A DNA stretch of 64,000 nt from Chiua virens (lineage: Eukaryota; Basidiomycota; Agaricomycetes; Boletales; Boletaceae): contig JAHNUO010000009.1 in NCBI GenBank assembly GCA_019787685.1, forward strand, positions 1,798,001 to 1,862,000, written 5' to 3'. Below the pieces are notes generated by a model that was not told the DNA's origin, did not search any database, and saw only the letters and a program-made list of their open reading frames with translations. The translations under genes were made by a program, and so were the position numbers. Shown piece after piece: positions 36,538-47,278 of the stretch (position 1 is its first letter; each line of letters begins with the position of its first letter).

Positions 36538-39500
36538 ATGGCTGCCATGGATTATGATCCCTATGATGCCCTCCTTCACCATGTATATCAGCAGGTTCGT
36601 CCTCCACCTTACTCACCTTTTTTGTCTTGCCTCATATCTCATATGAAAACAGACACAGGGAGAAACATGGTTCAGGCCCGCGGAAGAACGCATCGCGACA
36701 GGTGTCTGCATTCGCACCGAAACGGGTCAATTCAGAGTTTTCCCATATGACAATGAGATGTTGCTCCCGTTTGAGACCGCAGTCAGACTGCTCAATCCTG
36801 TCGTGGCGGTCAAGGTCCGTAGCGCCGCTGTACATGCAGCGTTTGCGACAATGCAAGTCTATGTTTTTTTCATGGGACGATGTGTTTACTGAGACAACAT
36901 TTCCGAAATAGATTACCCAACGAACGGTCCATGTATATCGACTCGGATACGAAAATTCAAGTGCTCGACACAATGTCTGAATTGCCCTGCGCTGAAAAGG
37001 AGCAATGTGGGGCGTTTATTGTAAGTAATATCTTTCCGCGCTTTCTTCCGCGTAACATCAACTCACCTTTCTGAACAATGACAGCGGGAGGAGCGTGTCT
37101 TGGTTGTATGGGCCGACAGCTTCGACAATATCATCCCACTTTTCCAAGAGCTGGAAGAAAAGATGATCAAGCTTGTGTGGCGGTACCGCCATCTCCCCTC
37201 GCGTTCGGTTACATCTTCTGCTGACGTTTCGGCAATACCCTCCGCCATCACCTCAAATATTGATCTCGTGGATAGCAATGCCACGGAGAAGGCTGCAGTT
37301 ACTGAAGAGGTTCAACCTGTTATGACACCGACGTCCAAATCAAAATCTGCTTGGCGCTGGAATTGGAGGTTGACGAGGAAACCCGCCGAATCTCAAACAT
37401 CTGATCCCGAGAAGGACGGTTCTGAGAAAGCAGAGTCCCGACCAATCCGACTCTACGCTCCATTTTATTGCGGGTTTGCCATCGCCTTGTCAATTTGTAC
37501 GGCTTTTTTTCGTCGTCTCTTTTTATTTGGCTGACCGATTTGTCAAGTCTTCGTCGGGAGCGGGACGTCAGTCTTACTTTCGGAATGGGTTATGGACCAT
37601 AACTATATCCGGTTCGTCCTCCTCGTCACGGCGCCATTCTTATTCGCCGTCGCATTGGTGGGTCGTTCATATCTTGAGTTTGAAAACGTTACGCTGAGTT
37701 CGATGATCAGTTCTTTTCCCTTCAATTGGTTGGAAATATAGCCTTGGCGTACGTCGTCGCCATTTACTTTGATCGTCTGCTGAGATCATTTACAGCATCG
37801 GACCAGTAGCCCAATTCTATGAAAACTCCAAGTACTACTCTGCTGTGCGGCCGAAGGCAAATAAAGAGGTAGATGCCGCCCTGCCTCACATTACCATTGA
37901 GCTCCCGGTGTTTAAGGAAAGTCTGACAGAAACCATGTACGTCTCTAAAATACCCTGCGCACAAACTAAACTAACACACTGCCTGGCATCATAGCGCGCC
38001 GTCTGTGACTTCCCTAAAAAAGGCGATGCAAACGTACGCCCGGCAAGGAGGCACATCGTCCATTTTCATCCACGAAGACGGGATGCAGGTCATCAGCGAG
38101 GAGCAACGTCAAGAACGAATCGCTTTCTATGCTAACCACAACATTGGCTGGGTCGCACGTCCAAAGCACGACAGTGCCCCCGGCGGTTTCAAACGTGCCG
38201 GACGTTTCAAAAAGGCATCCAACATGAACTACGGGTTGGCGCTCAGCATGAAACTGGAGAAACACTTGAAGGCGCTCGAGGAGGCTGTGGAACGGGGCGA
38301 GCTGGCGGATGACGAGAGTGTGTGTCTCGAAGACAAGGCACTGGAGATGGCTGTCGAAGAGACGTACGAGGAGGGCGGGCGCCAGTGGCGTCCATGGGCA
38401 TCCAATGGAAAGTCGTTGCGGATCGGCGAGATTATCCTCATTGTGGATGCGGACACCATTGTGCCAGAGGTCAGTATCCCTGCGTTCGATTTTTCTGTCG
38501 CTGACGCGCGGGTCGTAGGATTGTTTGCGCGATGCTGCCCGGGAACTTGCAGAGTGCCCAGAGGTCGCCATTATTCAACACGAATCAGGTGAGTCCAACT
38601 CCTTCATGCTCTCTCAGATACTGATTACGATCACCACAAGACGTCATGCAGGTTGCTCATCATTACTTTGAAAACGGGATCGCACACTTTACACGTCGGA
38701 TCAACAAATGTATCTCCATCGGTTGTGCAAACGGGGAAGTGGCACCGTTCGTTGGACACAATGCCTTCTTGCGTTGGTCTGCAATCCAAGACGCCGCCTT
38801 CATCGACTCTGCAGATGGAAAGAAAAAGATTTGGTCAGAGTCGAACGTCTCGGAAGACTTTGACATGGCGTTGCGTCTTCAGGTGAGCGTTTTGTAGTTA
38901 TCGCGCCTGCTGGTCGTCTGAACACAGGTCCCCATAGCTCAAGGGTTACAGCATTCGTTGGGCGACCTACTCCAATGGTGGTTTCAAGGAGGGTGTATCC
39001 TTGACCGTCGACGACGAACTCAATCGCTGGCAAAAGTACTCGTATGGTAAGCGCTTGCATGCGTCGAACCACGTTCGTGCCGCTGAACGTCGTATGTTAG
39101 GCTGTAACGAACTTATCTTCAACCCACTGATCAAGTGGTGGCGAAAAGGCCCGATTGCGAAGCAGCTTCGCATCTTTGTCTGGTCCGGCGCACCGGTCCA
39201 CTACAAGTTTGCGATGATGGCCTGTGAGTTTGTCGGCGACTTTTCTTCATTCCACTGATTGACTTGGATCGTAGACATGTTCTCGTACTGTGGGTCTTCT
39301 CATGACAACCTTCTTATACCCGATCTAACGCTTTTGCGATGATTAGACGGCATTGCGGCAGCTGCCATTCTATCACTCCTCAACTATCTGCTCCTCGGGT
39401 TCCAAGTCGAGATCGACGGCTTCTTCCTGCACAGTTTCGAGGTCTGGCTAGCATGTACAGTGGTCTTCCCCGGACTTGGCAATGTAGGTTTCACCCTGCT

Positions 39501-40057
39501 CGAACACCGCCTCGGACAACGGAGCATGCTGGCTTCTCTGAGTGAGAACCTGAGATGGGTACCATTCTTGTGTGTCCCATCGTCTTCCTCCGTTTCTCGT
39601 CCTGACCCCATCCTAGCTTCTTCTTCTTTGGTGGCCTCAGCATCCACCTTTCGCAAGCCCTGCTCGCCCACCTTTTCTCATATAACATTACCTGGGGCGC
39701 CACCAAGAAAGAAGTCGAGCGGTCCAACTTTTTCCTTGAAGTGCCCAAGATCTGGCGCCGATTCCGTATCGCGCTCATCTTGTCGCTTTTGACGGTCGCC
39801 GGGATGGTCGTGTTGAGTACGACGGTCAACGTCGTCCCGATTGGATGGCAGATCGATACGCATGACTGGGCGGTGGTGCTTCCGCTTGCGTACGTGATTC
39901 GGATCGTTGACATAGTATGTGCTGATTCGTCTCTAGGATCGTCGTCGGGTGTCACATCCTCTTCCCCGTGCGTCCATGCCGTTCCTGTGTGCGCGCGTCG
40001 ACGCTGACCTGACCACAGATCGTGCTTAACCCGTGGCTTATGATATTCTCGTACTAA
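36538..40057 (+). CDS. Family-2 glycosyltransferase, copy B (intact)
   Basis: A membrane glycosyltransferase of the GT2 (Glyco_trans_2_3-like) group that uses a nucleotide sugar on the cytoplasmic side and probably passes a polysaccharide through the membrane. ATG at 36538 (MAAMDYDPYDALLHHVYQQ). The order of parts is the same as in copy A: N-terminal domain, linker rich in Ser/Lys (about residues 200-265), TM pair, catalytic domain (KAMQTYARQGGTSSIFIHEDG, GEIILIVDADTIVPE, HHYFENGIAHFTRRINKCISIGCANGEVAPFVGHNAF, SEDFDMALRLQ, LNRWQKYSYG), then GFFLHSFEVWLACTVVFPGLGN and further TM helices, ending IVLNPWLMIFSY at TAA 40055-40057. Over ten introns of 45-70 bp. Catalytic-domain identity with copy A looks above 90% in the best blocks. 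I know close relatives in many Agaricomycetes but not the product. Confidence 0.9.
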
Positions 40058-40363
40058 TCCCCGTTATTCACATTCCCTCCAATTTAGCGCATGGACCTGG
40101 CATTTTGTCAACGATGTTGGTTGTGATATGGGTCGAATTAGCGTAGTATACGGACTATTTATCCGTCGCGTCGTTTGGTCATCCCGAATACACGGTCGGG
40201 CGGTGATGATGTCGACTGCTGGTATTATGTAGTGGTTGGCTGAAGTGCTGTTTATTGTTTTTCGTATGAGTGCTGAGTGCCAGAGCTTGGATGTACCATC
40301 GGAAGCAGCGTATAGCATGGTAGTAATCAGAAGTAGCATATGAGCTGTGGTGAGCCCAACTCC
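40058..40363. other. 3' flank of glycosyltransferase B
   Basis: No gene seen. CpG content is still normal here, so this belongs to the gene-rich side of the island boundary. Confidence 0.4.
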
Positions 40364-40441
40364 GAGTCGGTCGGTGCCTCGCCGTGAACATTCGGATTGG
40401 CAGGGGCTAGTAATACTGAGAGTACATACCTACATAGCCCA
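40364..40441 (+). repeat. Left copy of a 78-bp direct repeat at the island edge
   Basis: The sequence from GAGTCGGTCGG to TACATAGCCCA recurs at 43593-43673 in the same orientation. The two copies are about 83% identical. This left copy keeps five CpG sites in its first 35 bases. All five are TpG or CpA in the right copy. The pair flanks a 3.2-kb block and may be the ends of an insertion or a tandem duplication. Confidence 0.8.
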
Positions 40442-42158
40442 CCCACTTGTAGGCTTAGCACCAAAAGTATAGCTACATAGTACTAAGCCAGCAGGATATG
40501 TTGGAAACTTAGATCAGAGACAGTGGTCAGGAAGGCACCCAACTTCAAGATTAGTGCTCCTATTCTACAGATGTACATAGATATAATCAGCATGACTTAG
40601 TCAAGCTCGTAAGTGTTTGATATGGGCAAACCTGAACCGGCAAGCAAGTGCATGTTGTGAAACAAATACAAAATACTATGTAACTTTGGATAGTGTGATG
40701 ATGGTGATAATGCAAGTAGGTAATGGAACATCAGGTGAACCTTAAGTATCTCCTTGCTCAACTAGTTCACATAAATTGATGCCAGTGATGAGAAGTAATG
40801 GGCCAAGCAGAAAGATGCAACAAGGTTGTGTAACTTGTACTGATTGGATATCTTCAAAGCCAAATTCCTGATGGAGTAGGCTGTAACTGATGTGGGTTTC
40901 CGTCAAAGGGGCCTTGGAATCACAAGAGAGCCGAACTCCTGGGGGATAAGGGCTTCACTGTTTGCCCCAATACAATATTAGCTTTGGATCAAAACCAATG
41001 AGAGGAGGGATGTACTTGGGTTTGAGAGCAATTTTGACAATGCTCAGATCAAATAACCTGTCAGAGAGAAAACACTAAAGGATATGGTCAAATGAACAAT
41101 TACCATTTCTGATTATTTTGTACAAGTGAAAGGGCATGCACTGAGGGCACAACTTACAAGTGGAAGAGAAAAAAGACAAAGGTTGTTCAGCACCAATTGA
41201 AACTGCTCACAAGCACCCATATCACATCAATGATTCTGTTAGATCAAATTCCTGGAACACCAACAGACCCAAGAAATGAATGCAAAGGAAATGCTAATGG
41301 ACTGAAAAACATGTGGCAGAGTTGTCAAACAACAAGCAGCACAGAAAGCAGACTGATGAGAAGGCTCTCAAAAGGGCCTGCATGAACTACAAAAAGAGTC
41401 TGCAGAAGGAACAAGCAAAAGGGGTGTAAACTGTGAAAGGAGTCCATAGAATGAGTAAGCAAAGAGGAGTCACAAGTAAGTAAGTAAAGGGGCAGCTGTC
41501 ACTAACCAGGAAGTCTTTGGAATTGCCATTTATGGGCAAACTTTGCAGTGCATTTTTGGATCTGAGACCTGGACCTGAAAGGTCCAGGAATTTCATCCAA
41601 CAGGCTATCACCTGACATTTCCCACTTTGAGTTCCGACAAAAGTAACCTTGGCCTGTGTATTGCCTGGCACTTGATATGTAAGGAGCAAGGCAACTGGAA
41701 TGCATGAATGTGAGTGAGTGAAAAAGAAAGAAAGAAAAAGAAACAAGCAAGAAATTAAAGAGATTGAACTGGCATGAAACTGCGACTGTGTATTGGGGTC
41801 AATCATTATGGAGATGTGAATGGTATGGAGAATGAGGGTGAACTTCAAGAAAACAACAAGGAAAGTAAGGCAGGAAGATGGATGTACTGTAGCATCAGCA
41901 AATGTGCCCAAATCCTGTAAGGGCTTACAATTGAAACTTATCTAGTAGTATCTACCATGCATTATGTACTTACAATAGACATTGAGGAATAAGTGTATTA
42001 CCTTGTTTACTAAGGTCCCTCAACTTGGAAATGTGTGAACAATGTTTGTCACGGAATCTCCTGATAGTATAGGAAGCAAAGTTTTCCTGATGGAACTTTA
42101 CTGATTGAACCATTTTGAACACTACATGCTGGTGCTTGTGTATTTATACTTAAGCCTT

Positions 42159-42592
42159 CATCTGTTCCCACCAGTTAGCTGTCAGTTTATCTAACACACT
42201 CAGATGTGCATCTTCTGCCTGCAGGTGTTCACTTTGGTGTGTCATAAACAGCTTTTTATCAAAGTCCCTCAGCAATTGGATGCTTTTGTGACCTTGACTG
42301 CATGATAGAGCGATGTATGCATTGAATGCTATCAGGTCTCCCAAGGGTGGTGTCCCAATGTCAACCATGAGTCTCTCAATAGTTTGTCCTTGTGACTGGT
42401 AGTCTGAATGCATATGCCATTGTGAGTGGTATGTAACTGCTGCCACTTGATGGTTTTATCCATCCCTTGGTACTGAATGTGAAACAACCACTCCATTGGG
42501 ACAAGTGGTAGCATGCCCTCTTCCAATCCTTCCAGCTTCTTTGCCTTGGTTCGATGTAGCTTCACCAAAATGTACAGTGGCGGGTAAGTCAA
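42159..42592 (-). pseudogene. Helitron PIF1-like helicase, C-terminal relic
   Basis: Two minus-strand frames together spell the end of a Helitron Rep/Hel helicase: PPLYILVKLHRTKAKKLEGLEEGMLPLVPME, then after a frame change DYQSQGQTIERLMVDIGTPPLG, FNAYIALSCSQGHKSIQLLRDFDKKLF and a final acidic helix. The motif D-Y-x-S-Q-G-Q-T is helicase motif VI-adjacent in PIF1 proteins, and A-L-S-x-S-x-G follows as expected. Two frameshifts near 42420 break the reading. The rest of the element (Rep domain, N-terminal helicase) is not recognisable. The relic lies between the two direct repeats at 40.4 and 43.6 kb. Confidence 0.83.
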
Positions 42593-43592
42593 TTCAATGA
42601 CTTTGCTTGATTTTTCTAATTGGCTTCTTTCACATGTATCCAGAATGATTCCAACTATGTATATAAAATAGTGAGCTTACCATCATGATATTGAACTTTG
42701 TTGTCTGTCAGTGACCAGGATGGCTCACAATTTCTTTAGCTTTCCTTTTCCACCTATAGGCCATGATGAATCTGTAGATGGACTATTGGCAGGTAGGTGC
42801 TCTCAGTCTATTATTTCCCTACTTAACAAGGGTTTGAACAGATTTTTCCAGCTTTTCAAGTAACAACATATCACTTTATCCACCTGTGATAATGTTGGTC
42901 AACAGACAGAATAGGTTGATCTGGGATCACTAGCAAGGCAGTAAGTTCCTGTAATAACTCCTGCACTCTAACTACTTTTCAGGCATGTTTTTCAATGATC
43001 TAAGACAACTTGTACCACACTAGTATGAAGTCACAAGTGAAGCCTTCATTGTGATGTACTCTTGGCATGCAACTACTGATGCTAGACCTCTCTTGCAAAC
43101 ATTGTTATGAGCACATTTTACATTTCCTAGGGTCTAGTTTTTTGTTTTTTTCTGATATTATACTTATAATATGTCCCTCCTAGAGGGACATTATATAGAG
43201 GATGGAGTAATTACAATTACAAATGACTAACAGGTTTTTGAACCAAATAGCTGTTGGGGCAAGTGGATGGACCTCCAACCTCCAGCCTCCATTTCCCAAA
43301 ATATGGACAGACTCTTGACAAGGGTGCATCACATATGGTAAAGCCAAGTCCTTTCAACAAGACAACTCCAGAGTTCCAGGGTTTACACCCAGAGTAGAAC
43401 ATGACTTAATAGCAATACACCAGTCACAGACTCTATCCTGTACTGAGTATATTTCTACATGGTAAGATAATACCATAGCTGTGGGATAGGACCAGTGCAC
43501 ACTGGATAAGGTCAGACTCTGTATGGTGGCTGTGTAATGACATGCCATTGCAAAGTGGCCTTCCTAGAAGGCCATGTCATATCTTATGTACT
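42593..43592. other. Repeat-derived sequence, no coding potential
   Basis: A perfect palindrome around 43170-43197 (ATGTCCCTCCTAGAGGGACAT) and a near-palindrome at 43556 (GGCCTTCCTAGAAGGCC) belong to the same hairpin family as those at 45.5 kb. Otherwise no feature. Confidence 0.4.
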
Positions 43593-43673
43593 GAGTTGGT
43601 CAGCACCTCACTGTGAACATTTGGATTGACAGGGGCTAGTAATACTAGGAGTACATACCTACATAATAGCCCA
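43593..43673 (+). repeat. Right copy of the direct repeat
   Basis: See the left copy at 40364. This copy has lost every CpG of the left one by C-to-T or G-to-A change and has two small indels. Confidence 0.8.
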
Positions 43674-43859
43674 AGGGGGACTTCTTAATTGGTAATAATT
43701 CCTCATTATTTCTACTATGTTATTGTAAGTGTTAAGGTTATGGAAATTTGCATTTCAAGGGAAATAACATAAAGGGTAGGTCTAAGATACTGGTTAGGTA
43801 AAATTTATATGAGGACCAGGTATCAATATTGACCTTTAACATTAGTGTTTAAAAGTCTG

Positions 43860-44740
43860 GTCCAGTGTAGGAGTTGGAAACTCCACATAGTTGTAAAGAG
43901 GTTTTTCTCTATTTTCTAGATTGTGTTTTAGCTGTCCTCTATCATCTCATTCCAATCTGCCTGTGTCATATCTGTCTATATGAGTTCATGTCAATCTGAT
44001 CAATCAGTATGTGTTTCCTGTTGTTCTTTCATTCTGTTTCCCTTGTATTTGTTACAAATGAATCTGTCATGATGATGACATACTAGATTTATTTTATCTG
44101 CTTCTGAACAGTGACAAATGGGTGCTCTGTTGATCCTGCAGGATTTTATACCTACTAGTTGTCATGGCTAGGGACTAACCAAAGTAGATGAGGTTGGATG
44201 AGAAGTAAGAGTCAAACAATGAGAACACTCCCAAGAGTAGAGGGAAATCTCCAAGAGAATTTAACTAAAGATCCTCTGAAGTCACTCTTAGGCTTTATAT
44301 ACTAAAGTACAGGTTTGTAACCATTTGTGTAATGCTATATCAGAAATAAGAGTCCATTATGCTATAGGTTAGAGATAGGGTGTGAGTCATGGTGAGTCAT
44401 TATGAGAAGCATAGCCTAGCATGAGGCATATAGCCTTGTGTGACAGAATGGAAGTACAGCAATGAGGTTGGAGTGAAGTTCAGATTAATATGGAAGGGAT
44501 GTGGTTGGATCTGAGATGTGAAGAGGTACAGTGGTGAAGGATAAGTTATTGTTTGGGTAATGACATGTGAAAATGGAATAGTCATCTATGGAATGAGTCA
44601 TTAAAGGGTGTGATTGTAACACTCAGGTTATTCCTGGGACTATAAAACATGTCCTTGCAGTTAGAAATACATCTTTTTATACCTGTTAGCATTCACTCAT
44701 CACATGTGTATTGGTTCTCATCATTAATTACTGTTTTCCT
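43860..44740. repeat. Dispersed LTR-like repeat, copy 1
   Basis: The start (GTAGGAGTTGGAAACTCCACATAG) and end (TTATTCCTGGGACTATAAAAC) recur at 53385-53790 as GTAGGAGTTGAGAACTCCTTATAG and TTATGCCCAGGACTATAAAAC. In between, both have CT-rich sequence with repeated CATCTGCCTG/TCATCTCA-like words. The paired occurrence suggests one repeat family, perhaps long terminal repeats of the same element. I found no flanking short duplication that would prove this. Confidence 0.5.
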
Positions 44741-45435
44741 TCTCATATCTGCCTGATTTCATCTCAGATTGCTTATTTTTGATTGCATCAACTTCAGATT
44801 GACTTGTTCTGCCTGTGTTCACTTCAGATTTGTCATTTTCCACCAAGGAACCTCTAAAACAAACCCTCTGACCCTCTTCTCTCACATCAAACTCCCCACC
44901 TCTTTCTTTCACTTCACCATAGTTTCATTACCTTCACCAGTTTAGTTTTAGACCAGTTGGAAGGGCTGACTAATGGCTACATAACCATCCAGTTTTATGT
45001 AATATGGTTCACATGATCAAACATTATGGCTATTTTAATATTACATGTTATTTTAGAGGTATATCTTATCAAAGATCAATATACAGTATTGTGACATAAG
45101 GGTATGGGAACCATGCTTAGGTCATTTTAGGTGCACTGTAGTACTTACTCCTAGTCTTCTATTCATCCTTTGGTCATAGGATTTGGTTCTTGGGATCAAT
45201 ACATATGAGTCATTTTGGGTTAGATATTGGTCTAAAGGGGGTAATCTTCAAATCAGTCATAGAAATTTTGAGGGATGACCTAGTACATAGGGGCATTAAC
45301 CAATCCTAAAAAGACCAGTTGCACATGACTGTAACTGGTTTTTTTGTAGTTTTTTATTTTTTTAAAATCTCAAAGGCCATAACTATAACTGAAAAAGATC
45401 AAGACCAAGGAGGACCAAAAATCAGTACTGTGTTG

Positions 45436-45650
45436 AAATATCACTCTGGTCTGCAGCATGTTCATAAGGGACATACACACTGTGAGATCATCATTAGTCA
45501 GCATTGGGTGGGAATATCACTCTGGCCTGTAGCATGTCCTTCCTGGAGGGACATGCACACTGTCAGATATCTATTAGTCAGCATTGGGTAGGAGTGTCAT
45601 TCTAGCATGCAGCATGTCCTTCCTGGAGGGACATACACAGTCTGATATAT
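45436..45650 (+). repeat. Three-unit tandem repeat with hairpin core
   Basis: Units starting near 45439, 45513 and 45594 (spacing 74-81 bp) share ATCACTCTGG-CTG-AGCATGTCCTTC and GGGACATACACACTGT, ending CATTAGTCAGCATTGGGT. Each has an inverted pair TGTCC...GGACA that can form a hairpin. The intact Tc1 element is inserted immediately to the right. Confidence 0.75.
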
Positions 45651-45666
45651 CATAGACATATATGTA

Positions 45667-47276
45667 CAGTGGCTCAAAAAAGAAATGCACAGCATTAGGT
45701 AATCATCTGATCGATCTGCTCCTCCTGTCCTAGTGAGAGATATCCCATGATTGTGGGCTTGATCGAGAGCCTATATAGTGTAGTTATTGATTATTGACAC
45801 ATAAAGTACTCAGATGAAGATCCTTGAGCTCAGCATAGCAATTTCCACCAAAGTCACCGTGCATTTCTTTTTTGGATGCCAGTCCCAGGGATTAGAGCGT
45901 GCACCAACACATGTATTTGAGAGATATCACAAAAGTGCTACCTAATACTTAGTGTGACTCCCTTTGGCTTCAAGAAGAGCCTGTACCTGGTGTGGCATAC
46001 TCTCAAATAATTTCGTAACATAGTCCTGATCAATGTGACCCCACTCCTCCACTAAAGCCTCCCACAAGTCCTCAACATTCCGTGGAAGCGGAGTGCGAGT
46101 GCGCACACGACGATCCAAATGGTCCCAGGCATGCTCAATAATGTTCATGTCGGGGCTACTCGGTGGCCAGTCAAGTGTATCGACCTTGTTCTTGCGGAAC
46201 CACTCTGTAGCACGCTTCGATGTGTGCTTCAGGTCGTTGTCCTGTTGAAAATAAACATCCTTCTTCTTGATTTCCAGGTCCCCAAGGGTCCCAAGGAAGT
46301 CATCTTTGAGGATCTGGACATATAGCTCCGCGTCCATGTTGCCCTCGATGCGGACAATACGACCTGGCCCATTAGCTGTAAGGCACCCCCATACCATGAC
46401 GCTCCCTCCACCATGTTTCACCACCTTCTTCGTAAACTTCTCATCAAAAGCTTGCCCTGGTGCCCTCCAACAGTACTGACGCCCATCCGAACCAAATAGG
46501 TTGAATTTTGACTCGTCGGAGAATATAACAGCACGCCAGTCCTCGGCAGTCCAGTGCACATGAGCTTCTGCCCATGCCAGACGCTTTTCCCGGTGTGCCT
46601 TGGACAGGTAGGGCTTTGTGCGACGTACATAGGCTTGTAAGCCACACTGTCGAAGTCGAGTACGGATGGTTTCGGCATTGATGTTGGGGAAGTGGACCCG
46701 CTGAAGCTCGGAAACGTCGCGAGCCTTGCCGGCAGCAAGGGTGTGGACAGCGAAACGAGCGTCAAGCTTCGTGAAGAGGCGTGGCCTGCCAGTCTTCTTG
46801 TTGAGGGTATAGTAGTCCTCAGATTTAACATAGCGGTCGAAGATACGCTGGACCGTAGTGCGATGGAGACCGAATTTCTGAGCAATAGCTGTGTTGGTCA
46901 TGCCAGCTGCTTTGTCTCGGCAGATACGAGCCTTCTTGGTAGGGGAGGTGTAGATCGTCATGGTGGAGAGATAGCAGCAAGGGTGGGGAATGAATTGCAG
47001 GCACTTGAATGGGGTGGGGTGGCTCCATCGTGTCGGGGTGGCGGTCTTTTGTAGAGCTCGGCACTGTCCAAATATGTAATGCATGCACCACTCCACGTTG
47101 TTGGCCTCACAACTTTGTGAATAATCAAAATGTAATATTTTCGCCACACCTAGTATGTACTCTACACCTAAGGGCATGTCCTCACACCATTTGGAAGGTC
47201 ATTGATATGTTGATGTGTGAGGGAGAACCGGTACAGCCAAAAAAATAGGAGCGTGCATTACTTATTTGAGCCACTG
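45667..47276 (-). mobile_element. Complete Tc1-type DNA transposon with TIRs and TA duplication
   Basis: Terminal inverted repeats start CAGTGGCTCAAAAAAGAAAT on the left and, read from the right end, CAGTGGCTCAAATAAGTAAT; 24 of the first 26 bases including the TA match. A TA dinucleotide lies outside each end (45665-45666 and 47277-47278), as expected for Tc1/mariner insertion. The element is 1610 bp and holds one uninterrupted transposase gene on the minus strand. A further inverted copy of the TIR core (GTGCATTTCTTTTTT) occurs inside the left end at about 45861, which may be a second transposase-binding site. Unlike everything around it, the element is rich in CpG. Confidence 0.93.
45942..46961 (-). 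CDS. Tc1-family transposase (DD34E)
   Basis: ATG at 46961 gives 339 residues with no intron or stop. The N-terminus has two helix-turn-helix units (MTNTAIAQKFGLHRTTVQRIFDRY and, after GRPRLFTKLD, SELQRVHFPNINAETIRTRLRQCGL) for TIR binding. The catalytic triad is VIFSDESKFNLF (first D), VYFQQDNDLKHTSK (second D) and MNIIEHAWDHLDRR (E). Exactly 34 residues lie between the second D and the E. HGGGSVMVWGCLTANGPG is the expected middle block, and the C-terminus LFESMPHQVQALLEAKGSHTKY is complete. The open frame extends upstream to 47177 but the MTIYTSPTKKARICRD start fits the family. All features expected of an active enzyme are present. Confidence 0.95.
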   Translation of the reverse strand: MTIYTSPTKKARICRDKAAGMTNTAIAQKFGLHRTTVQRIFDRYVKSEDYYTLNKKTGRPRLFTKLDARFAVHTLAAGKARDVSELQRVHFPNINAETIRTRLRQCGLQAYVRRTKPYLSKAHREKRLAWAEAHVHWTAEDWRAVIFSDESKFNLFGSDGRQYCWRAPGQAFDEKFTKKVVKHGGGSVMVWGCLTANGPGRIVRIEGNMDAELYVQILKDDFLGTLGDLEIKKKDVYFQQDNDLKHTSKRATEWFRKNKVDTLDWPPSSPDMNIIEHAWDHLDRRVRTRTPLPRNVEDLWEALVEEWGHIDQDYVTKLFESMPHQVQALLEAKGSHTKY

Positions 47277-47278
47277 TA

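Noticed and set aside
40400..40436. Helitron 3' end at the CTAG of the direct repeat
   Set aside because: In the orientation of the helicase relic CTAG is followed by C, not T, and no terminal hairpin precedes it.
47009..47248. Plus-strand ORF opposite the Tc1 transposase leader
   Set aside because: Antisense shadow of the element's 5' region with no motif.
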